Positions 1-8,182 of a stretch of DNA of 64,000 nucleotides are shown in pieces. The translations under genes were made by a program, and so were the position numbers. Source of the DNA: OFTM10 sp964344055 (GTDB lineage Bacteria; Actinomycetota; Acidimicrobiia; Acidimicrobiales; Aldehydirespiratoraceae); the NCBI GenBank assembly GCA_964344055.1, contig CAYFLT010000008.1, forward strand, positions 26,357 to 90,356, in the 5' to 3' direction. Position 1 is the first letter of the stretch; every line of letters starts with the position of its first letter. Below the pieces are notes generated by a model that was not told the origin of the DNA, did not search any database, and saw nothing but the letters and a program-made list of their open reading frames with translations.

Positions 1-653
1 GCGACACCGCGATCTCCGGTGTGCCCGGGACCGCAGCGCCGATCCAGCTCGATTTCGAGGACGTTGCCGGAGGCTCCTGCGGCGCGTTGCTCCCCACCGG
101 CAACCCGGTCGACGAGGTCGTCGGTGTCGAGTGCACGCTGATCGACAACGGCATGCCCGTCGTGGTGATGCGCGCCTACGCGGTCGGCATCACCGGGTAC
201 GAGGACTGCGACACCCTCGAGGGAAACGACGATCTGCGTTCACTGCTCGAGAAGGTCCGGATCGAGGCGGGTCGGCGGATGAACCTCGGCGACGTCACCG
301 ACACGACCGTGCCAAAGCTCACGATGGTCGCCCCACCGCTCGAGGGCGGCAGCCTCTGCACCCGCACGTTCATTCCCCATCGCTGCCACGACGCGATCGG
401 GGTGCTCGGTGCCGTCTCGGTGGCGACGGCAGCCCTCCTGCCCGAGACGCCCGCGGCCGGGGTCATGCACGGGGGCGACGGCGGCCTCGTCACACTCGAA
501 CACCCGACGGGCACCTTCGACGCCTCGATCACCGTGCGCGTCGTCGACGGCCAGTCCGTCGTCGACCGTGCGGGCATCATCCGGACCGCCCGCAAGCTGA
601 TGGACGGCGCCGTCTTCCCCAGGAGTACTGACCCGATGAGAGCCACGCCATGA
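1..653 (+). CDS. galD: PrpF-family 4-oxalomesaconate tautomerase, 5' end outside window
   Basis: The reading frame is open from base 3 to the TGA at 651-653, so this is the C-terminal part (about 216 residues) of a protein usually near 350-360 residues. It reads VPGTAAPIQLDF at the start, then a GGSCGALLPTG segment and a closing IRTARKLMDG motif, all typical of PrpF-type isomerases. In the protocatechuate 4,5-cleavage and gallate pathways the GalD/LigU branch of this family isomerises 4-oxalomesaconate. The last bases overlap ligI (ATGA, 650-653), whose product forms 4-oxalomesaconate, which supports that role over methylaconitate isomerisation. Family assignment is firm; the substrate is inferred from the neighbours. 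Confidence 0.8.
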   Translation, partial: DTAISGVPGTAAPIQLDFEDVAGGSCGALLPTGNPVDEVVGVECTLIDNGMPVVVMRAYAVGITGYEDCDTLEGNDDLRSLLEKVRIEAGRRMNLGDVTDTTVPKLTMVAPPLEGGSLCTRTFIPHRCHDAIGVLGAVSVATAALLPETPAAGVMHGGDGGLVTLEHPTGTFDASITVRVVDGQSVVDRAGIIRTARKLMDGAVFPRSTDPMRATP

Positions 654-1519
654 CGAAGCCGATCCCCGGCCCTCATCCGGACCCCCACCGACCGGCGCTC
701 ACGCTTCCCGACGGCGCCTGCGACGCCCACTGCCACGTGTTCGGCCCGGCTGCCCGGTTCCCGTTCGCCGAGAACCGCGCGTACACACCTCCGGATTCGG
801 GAATCGACGACTTCGAAGTCCTCCAGGACCGGCTCGGGCTGTCGAGGGCCGTCTTCGTCCAGGCCAGCTGCCACGGCACCGACAACTCGGCGATGGTCGA
901 CGCCATCCGCCGCGGCAGCGGCCGGTACGCAGGCGTGGCCATGATCGACGACGGCACCACCGACGCCGAGATCGCCGAACTCCACGAGGTCGGCGTGCGC
1001 GGCACCCGCTTCAACTTCGTCGCCCACCTCGGCGGCGCGCCCGACCTCGACACCTACTGGCGCCTCGTCAACCGGGTGGTACCGCTCGGCTGGCACATCG
1101 TCCTGCACTTCGACGCCAAAGATCTGCCCCAGTACCGGGGCCTGCTCGACGAGATGCCGGTGCCGTATGTGATCGATCACATGGCCCGGGTGCCGGTGGA
1201 CGGTGGGGTGGAGCAGGCGCCGTTCCAAGCCCTGCTCGAGCTGATGAGCGACGAGCGAGCGTGGGTGAAGATCTCCGGCGCCGAACGGCTCACCGCTGAC
1301 GGACCGCCGCCCTACGACGACGTCGTCCCGTTCGCCCGGGCGCTGATCGATGCGGCGCCCGAGCGCATCCTCTGGGGCACCGACTGGCCCCACCCCAACG
1401 TCCGCCACATGCCCGACGACGGCGATCTGGTCGAGCTGCTCGCACAGTTTGCGCCCGACGAAACGATCCGTCACCAGATCCTCGTCACCAATCCCGAGCG
1501 CCTCTACCCCTTCGGCTGA
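650..1519 (+). CDS. ligI: 2-pyrone-4,6-dicarboxylate lactonase
   Basis: 289-residue amidohydrolase of the LigI type, which hydrolyses 2-pyrone-4,6-dicarboxylate to 4-oxalomesaconate in the protocatechuate 4,5-cleavage pathway in the cytoplasm. Visible landmarks are DAHCHVFGP near the N-terminus, the substrate-loop VLHFDAKDL, the VIDHMARVP segment and the C-terminal LWGTDWPHPN with the catalytic Asp. The ATG overlaps the stop of the tautomerase gene by four bases, so the two are translationally coupled. No ATTGTCGACAAT operator lies in the visible upstream sequence; any promoter must be left of the window. Length matches the family (about 290 residues). Confidence 0.9.
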   Translation: MTKPIPGPHPDPHRPALTLPDGACDAHCHVFGPAARFPFAENRAYTPPDSGIDDFEVLQDRLGLSRAVFVQASCHGTDNSAMVDAIRRGSGRYAGVAMIDDGTTDAEIAELHEVGVRGTRFNFVAHLGGAPDLDTYWRLVNRVVPLGWHIVLHFDAKDLPQYRGLLDEMPVPYVIDHMARVPVDGGVEQAPFQALLELMSDERAWVKISGAERLTADGPPPYDDVVPFARALIDAAPERILWGTDWPHPNVRHMPDDGDLVELLAQFAPDETIRHQILVTNPERLYPFG

Positions 1520-1566
1520 CCCTCGCCGGCCCTGTGCAGCCCGGAACCGACCGAGGGGTCGTCGAC

Positions 1567-1572
1567 TAGGTT
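1567..1572 (+). promoter_or_regulatory. Probable -10 box for leaderless amidohydrolase mRNA
   Basis: TAGGTT six bases before the ATG at 1579, with no Shine-Dalgarno sequence. TAnnnT directly upstream of the start codon is the known signature of leaderless transcripts in actinobacteria. The same arrangement recurs at six other genes here. Confidence 0.45.
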
Positions 1573-1578
1573 GCCGCA

Positions 1579-2784
1579 ATGGCATCGACAGTCTTCACCG
1601 GTGGACAGATCTTCGACGGAACGGGCACCGCGCCCATGCGAGGTGACCTCCGGGTCGAGGACGGGCGCATCACCGACGTCGGACTCGACTCGGACGGGGA
1701 CACCGAGGTCGATGTCACCGGCAAGACGATCTGCCCCGGCTTCTTCGACTGTCACGTTCACCTCACGACGTCGACGATCGACACGCTCGAGCGGCTCAAC
1801 ACGCCGCTCTCGTACCGCTTCTACCAGGCGATCCACAACATGCAGGTCACGCTCGACGCCGGCGTCACGAGCGTGCGAGATGCCTCCGGCGCGGACCTCG
1901 GGGTGAAGCGGGCCGTCGACAACGGGCTCGTCCCTGGCCCCCGGATGCAGATCTCGATCGCCATGCTCTCCCAGACCGGCGGGCACGGCGACAGCCATGT
2001 GCTGTGCGGCGCCGAGATCCGGCTGCCCTACCCGGGCGCGCCCAGCGGCGTGGTCGACGGGCCCGACGAGATGCGCAAACGAGTCCGGGAACTGATCCGC
2101 GAGGGCGCGACGGTCATCAAGGTGGCGACCAGCGGCGGCGTGCTGTCACCCATCAGCGATCCGCGACGTGGCCATCTCCGTGATGCCGAGCTCGAGGTGC
2201 TGGTCGAGGAGGCCACCGCCGCCGGGCTCCACGTGATGGCTCACGCCCAGGCCACCGACGGCATCAAGGCCGCCATTCGCACCGGCATCCGCTCGATCGA
2301 GCACGGCATCTATCTGGACGACGAGGCGATCCAGATGATGCTCGACCGGGGCACCTACCTGGTGCCGACCCTCCTGGCCCCTCGCATGGTGGTCGAGGCC
2401 ACAGAGTCCGGTTCGCGGCTGAGCAACAGGGTGCTCGAGAAGGTCCACATGGTGATCGCCGCCCACACCGACTCGATCAGCCGGGCGATCGACGCCGGCG
2501 TGAAGGTGGCGATGGGCACCGACAGCGGCGTCGGCCCGCACGGTCAGAATCTGCGGGAGCTCGGGTTGATGGTCGACGCGGGCATGACGCCGATCGATGC
2601 CCTCGTCGCCACCACCAAGACCGCTGCCGAGCTGCTGAGCGTGGACGACGAACTCGGCACCATCGAGGCGGGGAAGCTCGCCGATCTCGTCGTGGTCGAC
2701 GGCGACCCACTCGATGTCGCGAACCTCCAGGCCAACATCGTCGACGTCTACAAGGCCGGCGAACGGGTCGGCGGACCCGCCTGA
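1579..2784 (+). CDS. Metal-dependent amidohydrolase (imidazolonepropionase/Xaa-Pro dipeptidase-like)
   Basis: 401 residues of the amidohydrolase superfamily. The metal-binding DCHVHLTT motif is at about residue 57, a TVIKVATSGG strand carries the bridging Lys, His ligands appear in HVMAHAQA and IRSIEHGIYLD, and GTDSGVGPHG carries the C-terminal Asp. The N- and C-terminal beta-sandwich segments (FDGTGTAPMRGDLRVEDGRI, then AGKLADLVVVDGDPL) are complete. A TAGGTT box at 1567-1572 lies six bases before the ATG, suggesting a leaderless transcript separate from ligI. It ends eight bases from the converging ligC. The substrate is unknown; being in an aromatic-acid island does not define it. Confidence 0.75.
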   Translation: MASTVFTGGQIFDGTGTAPMRGDLRVEDGRITDVGLDSDGDTEVDVTGKTICPGFFDCHVHLTTSTIDTLERLNTPLSYRFYQAIHNMQVTLDAGVTSVRDASGADLGVKRAVDNGLVPGPRMQISIAMLSQTGGHGDSHVLCGAEIRLPYPGAPSGVVDGPDEMRKRVRELIREGATVIKVATSGGVLSPISDPRRGHLRDAELEVLVEEATAAGLHVMAHAQATDGIKAAIRTGIRSIEHGIYLDDEAIQMMLDRGTYLVPTLLAPRMVVEATESGSRLSNRVLEKVHMVIAAHTDSISRAIDAGVKVAMGTDSGVGPHGQNLRELGLMVDAGMTPIDALVATTKTAAELLSVDDELGTIEAGKLADLVVVDGDPLDVANLQANIVDVYKAGERVGGPA

Positions 2785-2791
2785 CCCCCGG

Positions 2792-3730
2792 CTAGAGCTG
2801 TTGCTCCAGAGCGTGGAGCCAGCGGTAGCAGTCCATGACCTGGCGGACCGACGAGTTCGGTTCGCGGCCCTCGTCGATGGCGGCGATGAACTCTCGGTCT
2901 TGGAGCTCGATTCCGTTCATCGACACGTCGACCTCCGACACGTCGATCACCTCGTCGCGGCCGGTGACGAGGTCGTCGTAGCGGGCGATGTAGGTGCCGG
3001 TGTCACCGATGTAGCGGAAGAAGGTGCCGAGCGGGCCGTCGTTGTTGAACGACAGCGAAAGGGTGAGGATCGCCCCGCCCGCGGTCTTCATCTGGATCGA
3101 CATGTCCATCGCGATCCCGAGCTCGGGATGATGCGGCCCTTCGAGCACATTGGCGGCCACGATCTCGTCGCCGGTCTGGTAACCGAACAAGTCGACGGTG
3201 TGGGCGGCATGGTGCCAGAGCAGGTGGTCGGTCCACGACCTCGGCTCGCCGAGCGCATTGGTGTTGGTGCGCCGGAAGAAGTACGTCTGCACGTCCATCT
3301 GCTGGATGTTGAACTCGCCGGCGGTGATCTGGTTGTGGACCCACTGATGTGACGGGTTGAACCGGCGGGTGTGACCCACCATCGCCACCAGCCCGGTGCG
3401 CTCCTGGGTGGCGAGCACCTCCTCCGCGTCGGCCAACGAGTCGGCTAGCGGGATCTCGACCTCGACATGCTTGCCCGCCTCCATGCAGGCGATCGACTGG
3501 GCCGCATGCATCTGGGTGGGGGTGGCGAGGATGACCGCGTCGACCTCGTCGATGGCCAGCGCCTCATCGAGCTCGGTGCCCCAATGGGCGATGCCGTACT
3601 CCTCGGCCACCGCCTGGGTGGCGTCGGCAGTCCGGCCGATCACCGAGATCACCTCGGCGCCGTCGATCTGGGCGATGCCGTCGAGGTGCTTGCGGCCGAA
3701 TGCGCCGGCCCCTGCCAATGCGAGCTTCAT
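2792..3730 (-). CDS. ligC: 4-carboxy-2-hydroxymuconate-6-semialdehyde dehydrogenase
   Basis: 312-residue Gfo/Idh/MocA oxidoreductase that closely matches LigC as I remember it. It has the N-terminal GAGAFG dinucleotide motif, VEIPLADS where most family members have EKP, MVGHTRRFNPSH, DHLLWHHAAHTVDLF and LSFNNDGPLGTFFRYIG. LigC oxidises the ring-cleavage product of protocatechuate (as its hemiacetal) with NAD(P)+ to 2-pyrone-4,6-dicarboxylate, the LigI substrate. The ATG at 3730 is chosen over an upstream in-frame ATG because AAGGAG lies just ahead of it and the product then starts with the family's MKLALAGAGAFG. A palindromic operator sits about 50 bp upstream (3781-3804). Confidence 0.93.
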   Translation of the reverse strand: MKLALAGAGAFGRKHLDGIAQIDGAEVISVIGRTADATQAVAEEYGIAHWGTELDEALAIDEVDAVILATPTQMHAAQSIACMEAGKHVEVEIPLADSLADAEEVLATQERTGLVAMVGHTRRFNPSHQWVHNQITAGEFNIQQMDVQTYFFRRTNTNALGEPRSWTDHLLWHHAAHTVDLFGYQTGDEIVAANVLEGPHHPELGIAMDMSIQMKTAGGAILTLSLSFNNDGPLGTFFRYIGDTGTYIARYDDLVTGRDEVIDVSEVDVSMNGIELQDREFIAAIDEGREPNSSVRQVMDCYRWLHALEQQL

Positions 3731-3780
3731 CGTGTCTCCTTCGCGACGGGAGATCCGCAACCTAGCGAGGAATCTCGCAG

Positions 3781-3804
3781 ATTGTCAACAATCTCGTCAA
3801 CAAT
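3781..3804. promoter_or_regulatory. GntR-type operator upstream of ligC
   Basis: ATTGTCAACAAT (3781-3792) followed by a second half CGTCAACAAT (3795-3804); the two TGTCAACA/CGTCAACA cores are 12 bp apart. The sequence matches the operators at 4702, 8661 and 30804 with A for G at one position. TnGT-N2-ACnA symmetry fits FCD-type GntR regulators. It lies between the LLM oxidoreductase gene and ligC, consistent with separate control of ligC. Confidence 0.65.
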
Positions 3805-3829
3805 CGACGCCAGGGTTTCCGAGGCGACC

Positions 3830-4671
3830 TCAGCCGACGAGGCCCTTCGCCAACGGCTCCAGCCGGGACACGTCGAGCGGGCCCCGCCACGACCAGACCA
3901 CCACGTCGACACCGGCGTCGAAGAAGGTCTGGGCCCGGTCGGCCGCCTCCCCCGGCGTGGTGTCGGGCTCGTAGCCGAGATGCACCGCCGGGTGATCTCG
4001 GACTGGTCCCGGCCCACCTTCTCGCAGTGGCCGCGCAGGACCTCGTCGAGCTCCTGCCAGTCGGACGGCTGCTCGGGGAAGGTCATGTCCCACTGGTCCG
4101 CAAACCGGGCGACGGTCCGCAGGGTCCGCTGACGACCCTTGCCGCCGATCACGATCGGGATGCGATCCTGCACCGGTTTGGGCTCACACCAGGCGTCGGT
4201 GAGTTCGAAGAAGCGGCCCTTGTGGGTGGTCGCCTTGTTCTGGAGGAGCGAGACGATGACCTCCATGCCCTCCTCGAGCCGGTCCGACCGATCCCGCAGC
4301 TCGCCGAGCGGGATGCCATAGGCGTCGGACTCCATGAAGTTCCAGCCCGCACCCATGCCGAGCTCGAACCGACCGTTCGAGATGTGGTCGAGGGTGGCCG
4401 CCATGTTGGCCGTGACCGCCGGATGGCGGTGGTGCATGCCGTTCACCATCGCCCCGATCCGGATCCGTGAGGTGGCCTGGGCGAGCGCACCGAGCATCGT
4501 CCAACCCTCGAGGTTGGGGCCGTCGTAGGGCGGGGCCAGCGGGTAGAAATGGTCCCAGTTCCAGGCCGACTCGAAGACCTCGATCTCGTCGGCCGCCTTC
4601 CACATGTCGAGGAACTCACCCCAGGTGGCGTGGTGGGGCGGGGTCTTGATGGCATGGCGTCCGGTCGTCAT
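3830..4671 (-). pseudogene. LLM-class flavin-dependent oxidoreductase, frameshifted
   Basis: Luciferase-like monooxygenase family protein, about 280 residues. From the ATG at 4671 (AGGAG-type site just upstream) one frame gives WNWDHFYPL, LDHISNGRFELGMGAGWN and IPIVIGGKGRQRTLR as far as SEITR near 3990. The rest of the protein (VHLGYEPDTTPGEAADRAQ to EPLAKGLVG, stop at 3830) is in another frame. A single lost base around 3984-3992 restores one continuous protein, so this is either a real frameshift or a draft assembly error. It lies between two of the ATTGTCGACAAT-type operators and so probably belongs to the protocatechuate regulon. Its substrate is unknown; a flavin- or F420-dependent oxidation is the family role. 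Confidence 0.75.
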
Positions 4672-4686
4672 GGTTCCTCCGAGGAA

Positions 4687-4713
4687 TCGATCGACAACAT
4701 GATTGTCGACAAT
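4687..4713. promoter_or_regulatory. GntR-type operator between LLM gene and gntR
   Basis: Perfect palindrome ATTGTCGACAAT at 4702-4713, plus a further half-site TCGACAACA at 4691-4699 on the side of the minus-strand LLM gene. It lies in the 98-bp gap between that gene and the divergent regulator gene, so it could control both and give autoregulation. Same core as the sites at 3781, 8661 and 30804. Confidence 0.7.
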
Positions 4714-4769
4714 ATGCTGGGGATCCACGTCGGACCATCCCGCCGGCGTGCTTCTCATTCGAGACCTGC

Positions 4770-5551
4770 ATGGCCCGCACCGACTCCATCACCGACGACC
4801 TCCGCCACGACATCCTCGAGGGCGTCTTTCCGCCGGGCGACCGGCTGNNNNNNNNNNAACTCGCCTGCGGACAACCAGCGCATGCCGGACATCGCCGGCG
4901 GCGACGACCCGGCGCGCCGGCGAGTCCAGGGAGGCGGCCAGCGTGGCGGCGGCCGCGCGCGGCGTCTTTCCGCCGGGCGACCGGCTGGTGGAGCTCCAGC
5001 TCAGCGAGCGGTACCGGTGCGGACGGGCCACGGTCCGGGCCGCGCTGGTCGAGCTGACCACCGAGGGACTGGTGGAGCGAGAGGCCAACCGGGGAGCGAC
5101 CGTCCGCCGGCTCACCGTGGGCGAGGCGATCCAGATCACCGAGGCCCGCGCCGCGCTCGAGTCGCTGATCGCGGGCCATGCGGCTCGCCACGCAACCGGC
5201 GAGGAGCGAGCCGAGATCGCCAGGATCGTCGACGACATGCGAGCAGCGGTGGCCGCCGACGAGCAGGTCGCCTACTCCGATCTCAACCGGGTGTTCCACC
5301 GGCGCCTGCGCGAGATCAGCGGCCACGAGGTGGCCGCCGACCTGGTGGCGAACCTCCGGAACCGGGCTGCCCACCACCAGTACCGGCTGGCGCTCATGCC
5401 AGGCCGATCCGCAGTCTCGCTCGAACAACACGCTGCCATCGCCGATGCGGTGGCCGCCGGCGACGAGTCGGCCGCGGCCGCGGCGATGGACGCCCATCTG
5501 CGGTCGGTGATCGACGTGCTGCAGCAGTGGGGCGACGCCTCGCCGATCTGA
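4770..5551 (+). CDS. GntR/FCD-family transcriptional regulator, interrupted by a scaffold gap
   Basis: Winged-helix GntR N-terminus (ITDDLRHDILEGVFPPGDRL, then LVELQLSERYRCGRATVRAAL) joined to an all-helical FCD effector domain ending HLRSVIDVLQQWG. The gene is split by 10 Ns at 4848-4857. The 27 bases just before the gap (4821-4847) recur exactly at 4961-4987, and joining the two copies gives an uninterrupted regulator of about 217 residues. The sequence at 4858-4960 is therefore probably an assembly artefact. Placed beside the ligC operators, it is the prime candidate for binding ATTGTCGACAAT and sensing a pathway intermediate; this is inference. Confidence 0.8.
4821..4987. other. Assembly gap with duplicated contig ends
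   Basis: A 27-bp exact direct repeat (4821-4847 and 4961-4987) flanks 10 Ns and 103 bp of sequence that does not fit the regulator protein. The simplest reading is two overlapping contigs that were scaffolded instead of merged. Confidence 0.75.
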
Positions 5552-5603
5552 GGGGTGGTCGGCCAGTCGGCAACGCCGGTCTGGCCCCGCCATACTGCCG
5601 GGC

Positions 5604-6410
5604 ATGTCGATCTTCGAAGACGAGACCGCCATCACGCCGATCGAGCCGGGCCGCTGGGCGACCCGGTTGTCGAGCAAGTGGAACATCGGCGACAACAGCA
5701 ACGGCGGATACGCCCTGCTGCCGGTGCTGCGGGCGATGTCGGAGATCGTCGACCAGCCCGACCCGGTCACTGTCACCACCCACTTCTTCCGTCCCGGGCG
5801 GGGCGATGTCGACGGCGAGATCACGGCCGAGGTGGTGCGAGCAGGGCGCTCGTTCTCCTCGGCCACCGGCACGCTCTATCAGGAGGGCAAGTCGCGGTTG
5901 ACCGTGCTGGCAGCGTTCGGCGACCTCGGCTCGGAGCCCTCGGAGCGCGACCTCGCTCCCCCGCCGCCCGACATGCCAGCGCCCGACGAGTGCCTCCTGC
6001 GATCGGGACTCGAGCAGGGGGTCGACCTCCCGATCATGGAACGCACCGAGGTGCGGGTCCGGCCCGAGCACGCCATGGCCGGCGAGCACCACACGGCCGA
6101 GCTCGACGGTTGGATCCGGTTCGCCGACGGCACTGAGCCGTCGACGCTCTCGCTGCCGTTCTTCGGCGACGCCTTCCCGCCGTCGGTGTTCTCGCTCTAC
6201 GGCCGCGTCGGCTGGGTGCCCACCGTCGAACTGACGGTCCACGTCCGACGCCGACCGGCGCCGGGCTGGCTCCAGGCCAGGCTCGAGTGCGACGACCTCT
6301 ACGGCGGGCGCCTCATCGAGTCCGGTCGCATCTGGGATTCCACCGGCGCCCTCGTCGCCCAGTCCCGCCAGATCGGCCTCCTTCTCGACGAGAGCGACCA
6401 CCGGAACTAG
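5604..6410 (+). CDS. Acyl-CoA thioesterase-like double hotdog protein
   Basis: 268 residues resembling the TesB/4HBT_3 group: an N-terminal hotdog with WNIGDNSNGGYALLPVLRAM and VTVTTHFFRPG, then a second half with WIRFADG and FGDAFPPSVFSLYGRVGWVPTV, where the family catalytic Asp/Gln region lies. These enzymes hydrolyse acyl-CoAs. It follows the GntR gene by 52 bp on the same strand and converges on ligK, with a palindromic repeat between the two ends. Whether it acts on aromatic-derived CoA esters is unknown. No clear Shine-Dalgarno sequence is present. Confidence 0.65.
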   Translation: MSIFEDETAITPIEPGRWATRLSSKWNIGDNSNGGYALLPVLRAMSEIVDQPDPVTVTTHFFRPGRGDVDGEITAEVVRAGRSFSSATGTLYQEGKSRLTVLAAFGDLGSEPSERDLAPPPPDMPAPDECLLRSGLEQGVDLPIMERTEVRVRPEHAMAGEHHTAELDGWIRFADGTEPSTLSLPFFGDAFPPSVFSLYGRVGWVPTVELTVHVRRRPAPGWLQARLECDDLYGGRLIESGRIWDSTGALVAQSRQIGLLLDESDHRN

Positions 6411-6436
6411 CCGTGACGGAGCGACACCCCTTAGGC

Positions 6437-6473
6437 GAGTTGTTTCGGGTGCCTGGCACCAGCGAAACAACTC
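6437..6473. repeat. GTTGTTTCG palindrome, copy 1
   Basis: Imperfect hairpin with arms GAGTTGTTTCGGGTGCC and GGCACCAGCGAAACAACTC around a single T. It lies between the converging thioesterase and ligK genes. On the minus strand the ligK stop TGA is formed by the repeat edge (TGAGTTGTTTCG). It could act as a terminator. Confidence 0.8.
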
Positions 6474-7167
6474 AGTCGATCCACTCCACGCCCATGTCGG
6501 CCAACTTGTCGCGTAGGCCGTAGAAGTCGAGACCGAGTTCACCCGCGGCGAGCTTCGCTCGTGTGCTCTCTTCTCTCGCGAGGCGGGCCTGCGACTGTTC
6601 GAGTGCCCATGCCGCCTCCTCGCGGGCGACCACCATCACGCCGTCGTCGTCGGCACAGATCACGTCGCCTGGGTTGACGACCTGTTCCCCGATCCGGATC
6701 GGCACGTTCACCGAACCCGGGGTGTTCTTCACGGTTCCCTGGATACCCACGTGCTGGGACCAGACCGGAAAGCCCATCGCCCGCAGGTCGGCGGTGTCGC
6801 GCACGCCGGCGTCGATCACGAGCCCACGAACGCCACGGACCATCAGCGAGGTGGCGAGGAGGTCGCCGAACATGCCGTGGCTGGACGGGGCCGTGTTGGC
6901 GACCACCAGGACGTCGCCGTCCTGGCACTGCTCGACGGCGGCATGGATCATACCGTTGTCGCCGGGATGGCTGAGGACCGTGACCGCCGTACCCGCCACC
7001 TTGACCCCCTGCTGGATGGGCGTGATGTGGGCGCCGAGGTACCCGCGCCGACCGATGGCCTCGTGCACCGTGGCGGTGCCGACGGGAGCGAGCTGATCGA
7101 CGATGTCGAGCGGCGCCCGTTCGATGTTGCGCACCACCACGTGGCGGGGACCGTGCTGGTTGGTCAT
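6472..7167 (-). CDS. ligK: 4-carboxy-4-hydroxy-2-oxoadipate aldolase
   Basis: 231-residue RraA-like class II aldolase. It cleaves 4-carboxy-4-hydroxy-2-oxoadipate to pyruvate and oxaloacetate, the last step of the protocatechuate 4,5-pathway, and requires a divalent metal. Family signatures are GTATVHEAIGRRGYL, GDNGMIHAAVEQCQDGDVLVV, GVRGLVIDAGVRDTADLRAMGFPVWS with the conserved Arg-Asp pair, and GDVICADDDGVMVV. The ATG at 7167 directly follows the ligJ stop, so translation is coupled to the gene for the preceding step. The stop codon lies at the edge of a palindromic repeat. Length and motifs fit well. Confidence 0.9.
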   Translation of the reverse strand: MTNQHGPRHVVVRNIERAPLDIVDQLAPVGTATVHEAIGRRGYLGAHITPIQQGVKVAGTAVTVLSHPGDNGMIHAAVEQCQDGDVLVVANTAPSSHGMFGDLLATSLMVRGVRGLVIDAGVRDTADLRAMGFPVWSQHVGIQGTVKNTPGSVNVPIRIGEQVVNPGDVICADDDGVMVVAREEAAWALEQSQARLAREESTRAKLAAGELGLDFYGLRDKLADMGVEWID

Positions 7168-7168
7168 C

Positions 7169-8170
7169 TCAAGCTCCCAGTCGCGGATAGACCCGCCGGA
7201 TATTGGCGTCGTAGATCGCCGACCGCTCGTCGTCGGACAACGCTGCGCCATCCACGTACTTGCGGGTGTCGTCGTAGTAGTCGCCGGTCTCCGGGTTGAC
7301 CCCGCGCACCGCGCCGACCATCTCGGAGGCGAAGAGCACGTTGCCGATCGGCACCACGTCGACGAGCAGGTCGATCCCGGGCTGGTGGTAGACGCAGGTG
7401 TCGAACCAGATGTGGTCGAGGAGGTGCCCGAAGTCCCACCCCTGGTCCTGGGCCATGCCGACGAACCGGCCCCAGTGGTACGGAATCGCACCGCCGCCAT
7501 GGGGAATCACCCACCGCAGTCCGGGGAAGTCCTTCATGAACCCTGACGTCAACGCCTGCACGAACGCGGTGGTGTCGGCGCCCAGGTAGTGGGAGCCGGT
7601 CGTCCAGAAGTGCTCATTGCACGATGTGGAGACGTGGATCATTCCGGGGACGTCGAGCTCCTGCATCTTCTCCCACAGCGGCCACCAGTACCGCTCCCAG
7701 AGGGGCGGCCCGTTCCAGTAACCACCGGAAGGATCGGGGTTGACGTTGCAGCCGATGAACCCCATCTCGGAGACACAACGTTCGAGCTCGCGTACCGAGC
7801 TGTCGATGGCGACGCCCGGCGACTGGGGGAGCTGGCAGACCGGCGCGAAGTTGTCGGGGAAGAGATCGCACACCCGCCGGATCAGCTCGTTCTGATGCTC
7901 GGTCCAGAAGCGGGAGGTGTGCTCGTTGCCGATGTGGTGACCCATCCAGCTCGCCCGCGGCGAGAAGATCGTGAGATCGGTGCCGCGCTCGCGCTGGAGG
8001 CGGAGTTGGTTCGCCTCGATGCTCTCGCGAATGGCGTCGTCGGAGACGACGATCTCCCCCTTCTCGCCGACATGGAGCGGGTCGGCCTCGACCGCGGCCT
8101 TCTGGGCGTCGCGCCACTCCCCGACCGGCGGCGGTGTCGTGGTGTAGTGACCGTGGCAGTCGATGATCAA
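7169..8170 (-). CDS. ligJ: 4-oxalomesaconate hydratase
   Basis: 333-residue amidohydrolase-fold protein with DCHGHYTT at the N-terminus, ECHWLDG-like spacing, GCNVNPDPSGGYWNGPPL, DFPGLRWVIPHGGGAIPYH and VLFASEMVGAVRG. This pattern matches LigJ, which hydrates 4-oxalomesaconate to 4-carboxy-4-hydroxy-2-oxoadipate. The start is a TTG at 8170 with GGGAG seven bases upstream; no ATG or GTG would keep the metal-binding motif. It sits between the PPOX-fold gene and ligK in a three-gene operon that follows a perfect ATTGTCGACAAT operator. I rate LigJ over generic decarboxylase-like amidohydrolases because ligK is adjacent. Confidence 0.87.
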   Translation of the reverse strand: MIIDCHGHYTTTPPPVGEWRDAQKAAVEADPLHVGEKGEIVVSDDAIRESIEANQLRLQRERGTDLTIFSPRASWMGHHIGNEHTSRFWTEHQNELIRRVCDLFPDNFAPVCQLPQSPGVAIDSSVRELERCVSEMGFIGCNVNPDPSGGYWNGPPLWERYWWPLWEKMQELDVPGMIHVSTSCNEHFWTTGSHYLGADTTAFVQALTSGFMKDFPGLRWVIPHGGGAIPYHWGRFVGMAQDQGWDFGHLLDHIWFDTCVYHQPGIDLLVDVVPIGNVLFASEMVGAVRGVNPETGDYYDDTRKYVDGAALSDDERSAIYDANIRRVYPRLGA

Positions 8171-8182
8171 GAGCTCGCTCCC

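Noticed and set aside
176..1585. 469-codon minus-strand open frame
   Set aside because: Antisense shadow of the tautomerase and ligI genes, with no family motifs; the plus strand encodes recognisable enzymes.
7168..7500. N-terminal extension of ligK by about 110 codons
   Set aside because: It lies in the wrong frame over ligJ and is Arg/Ser-rich; the ATG at 7167 gives the normal family start.
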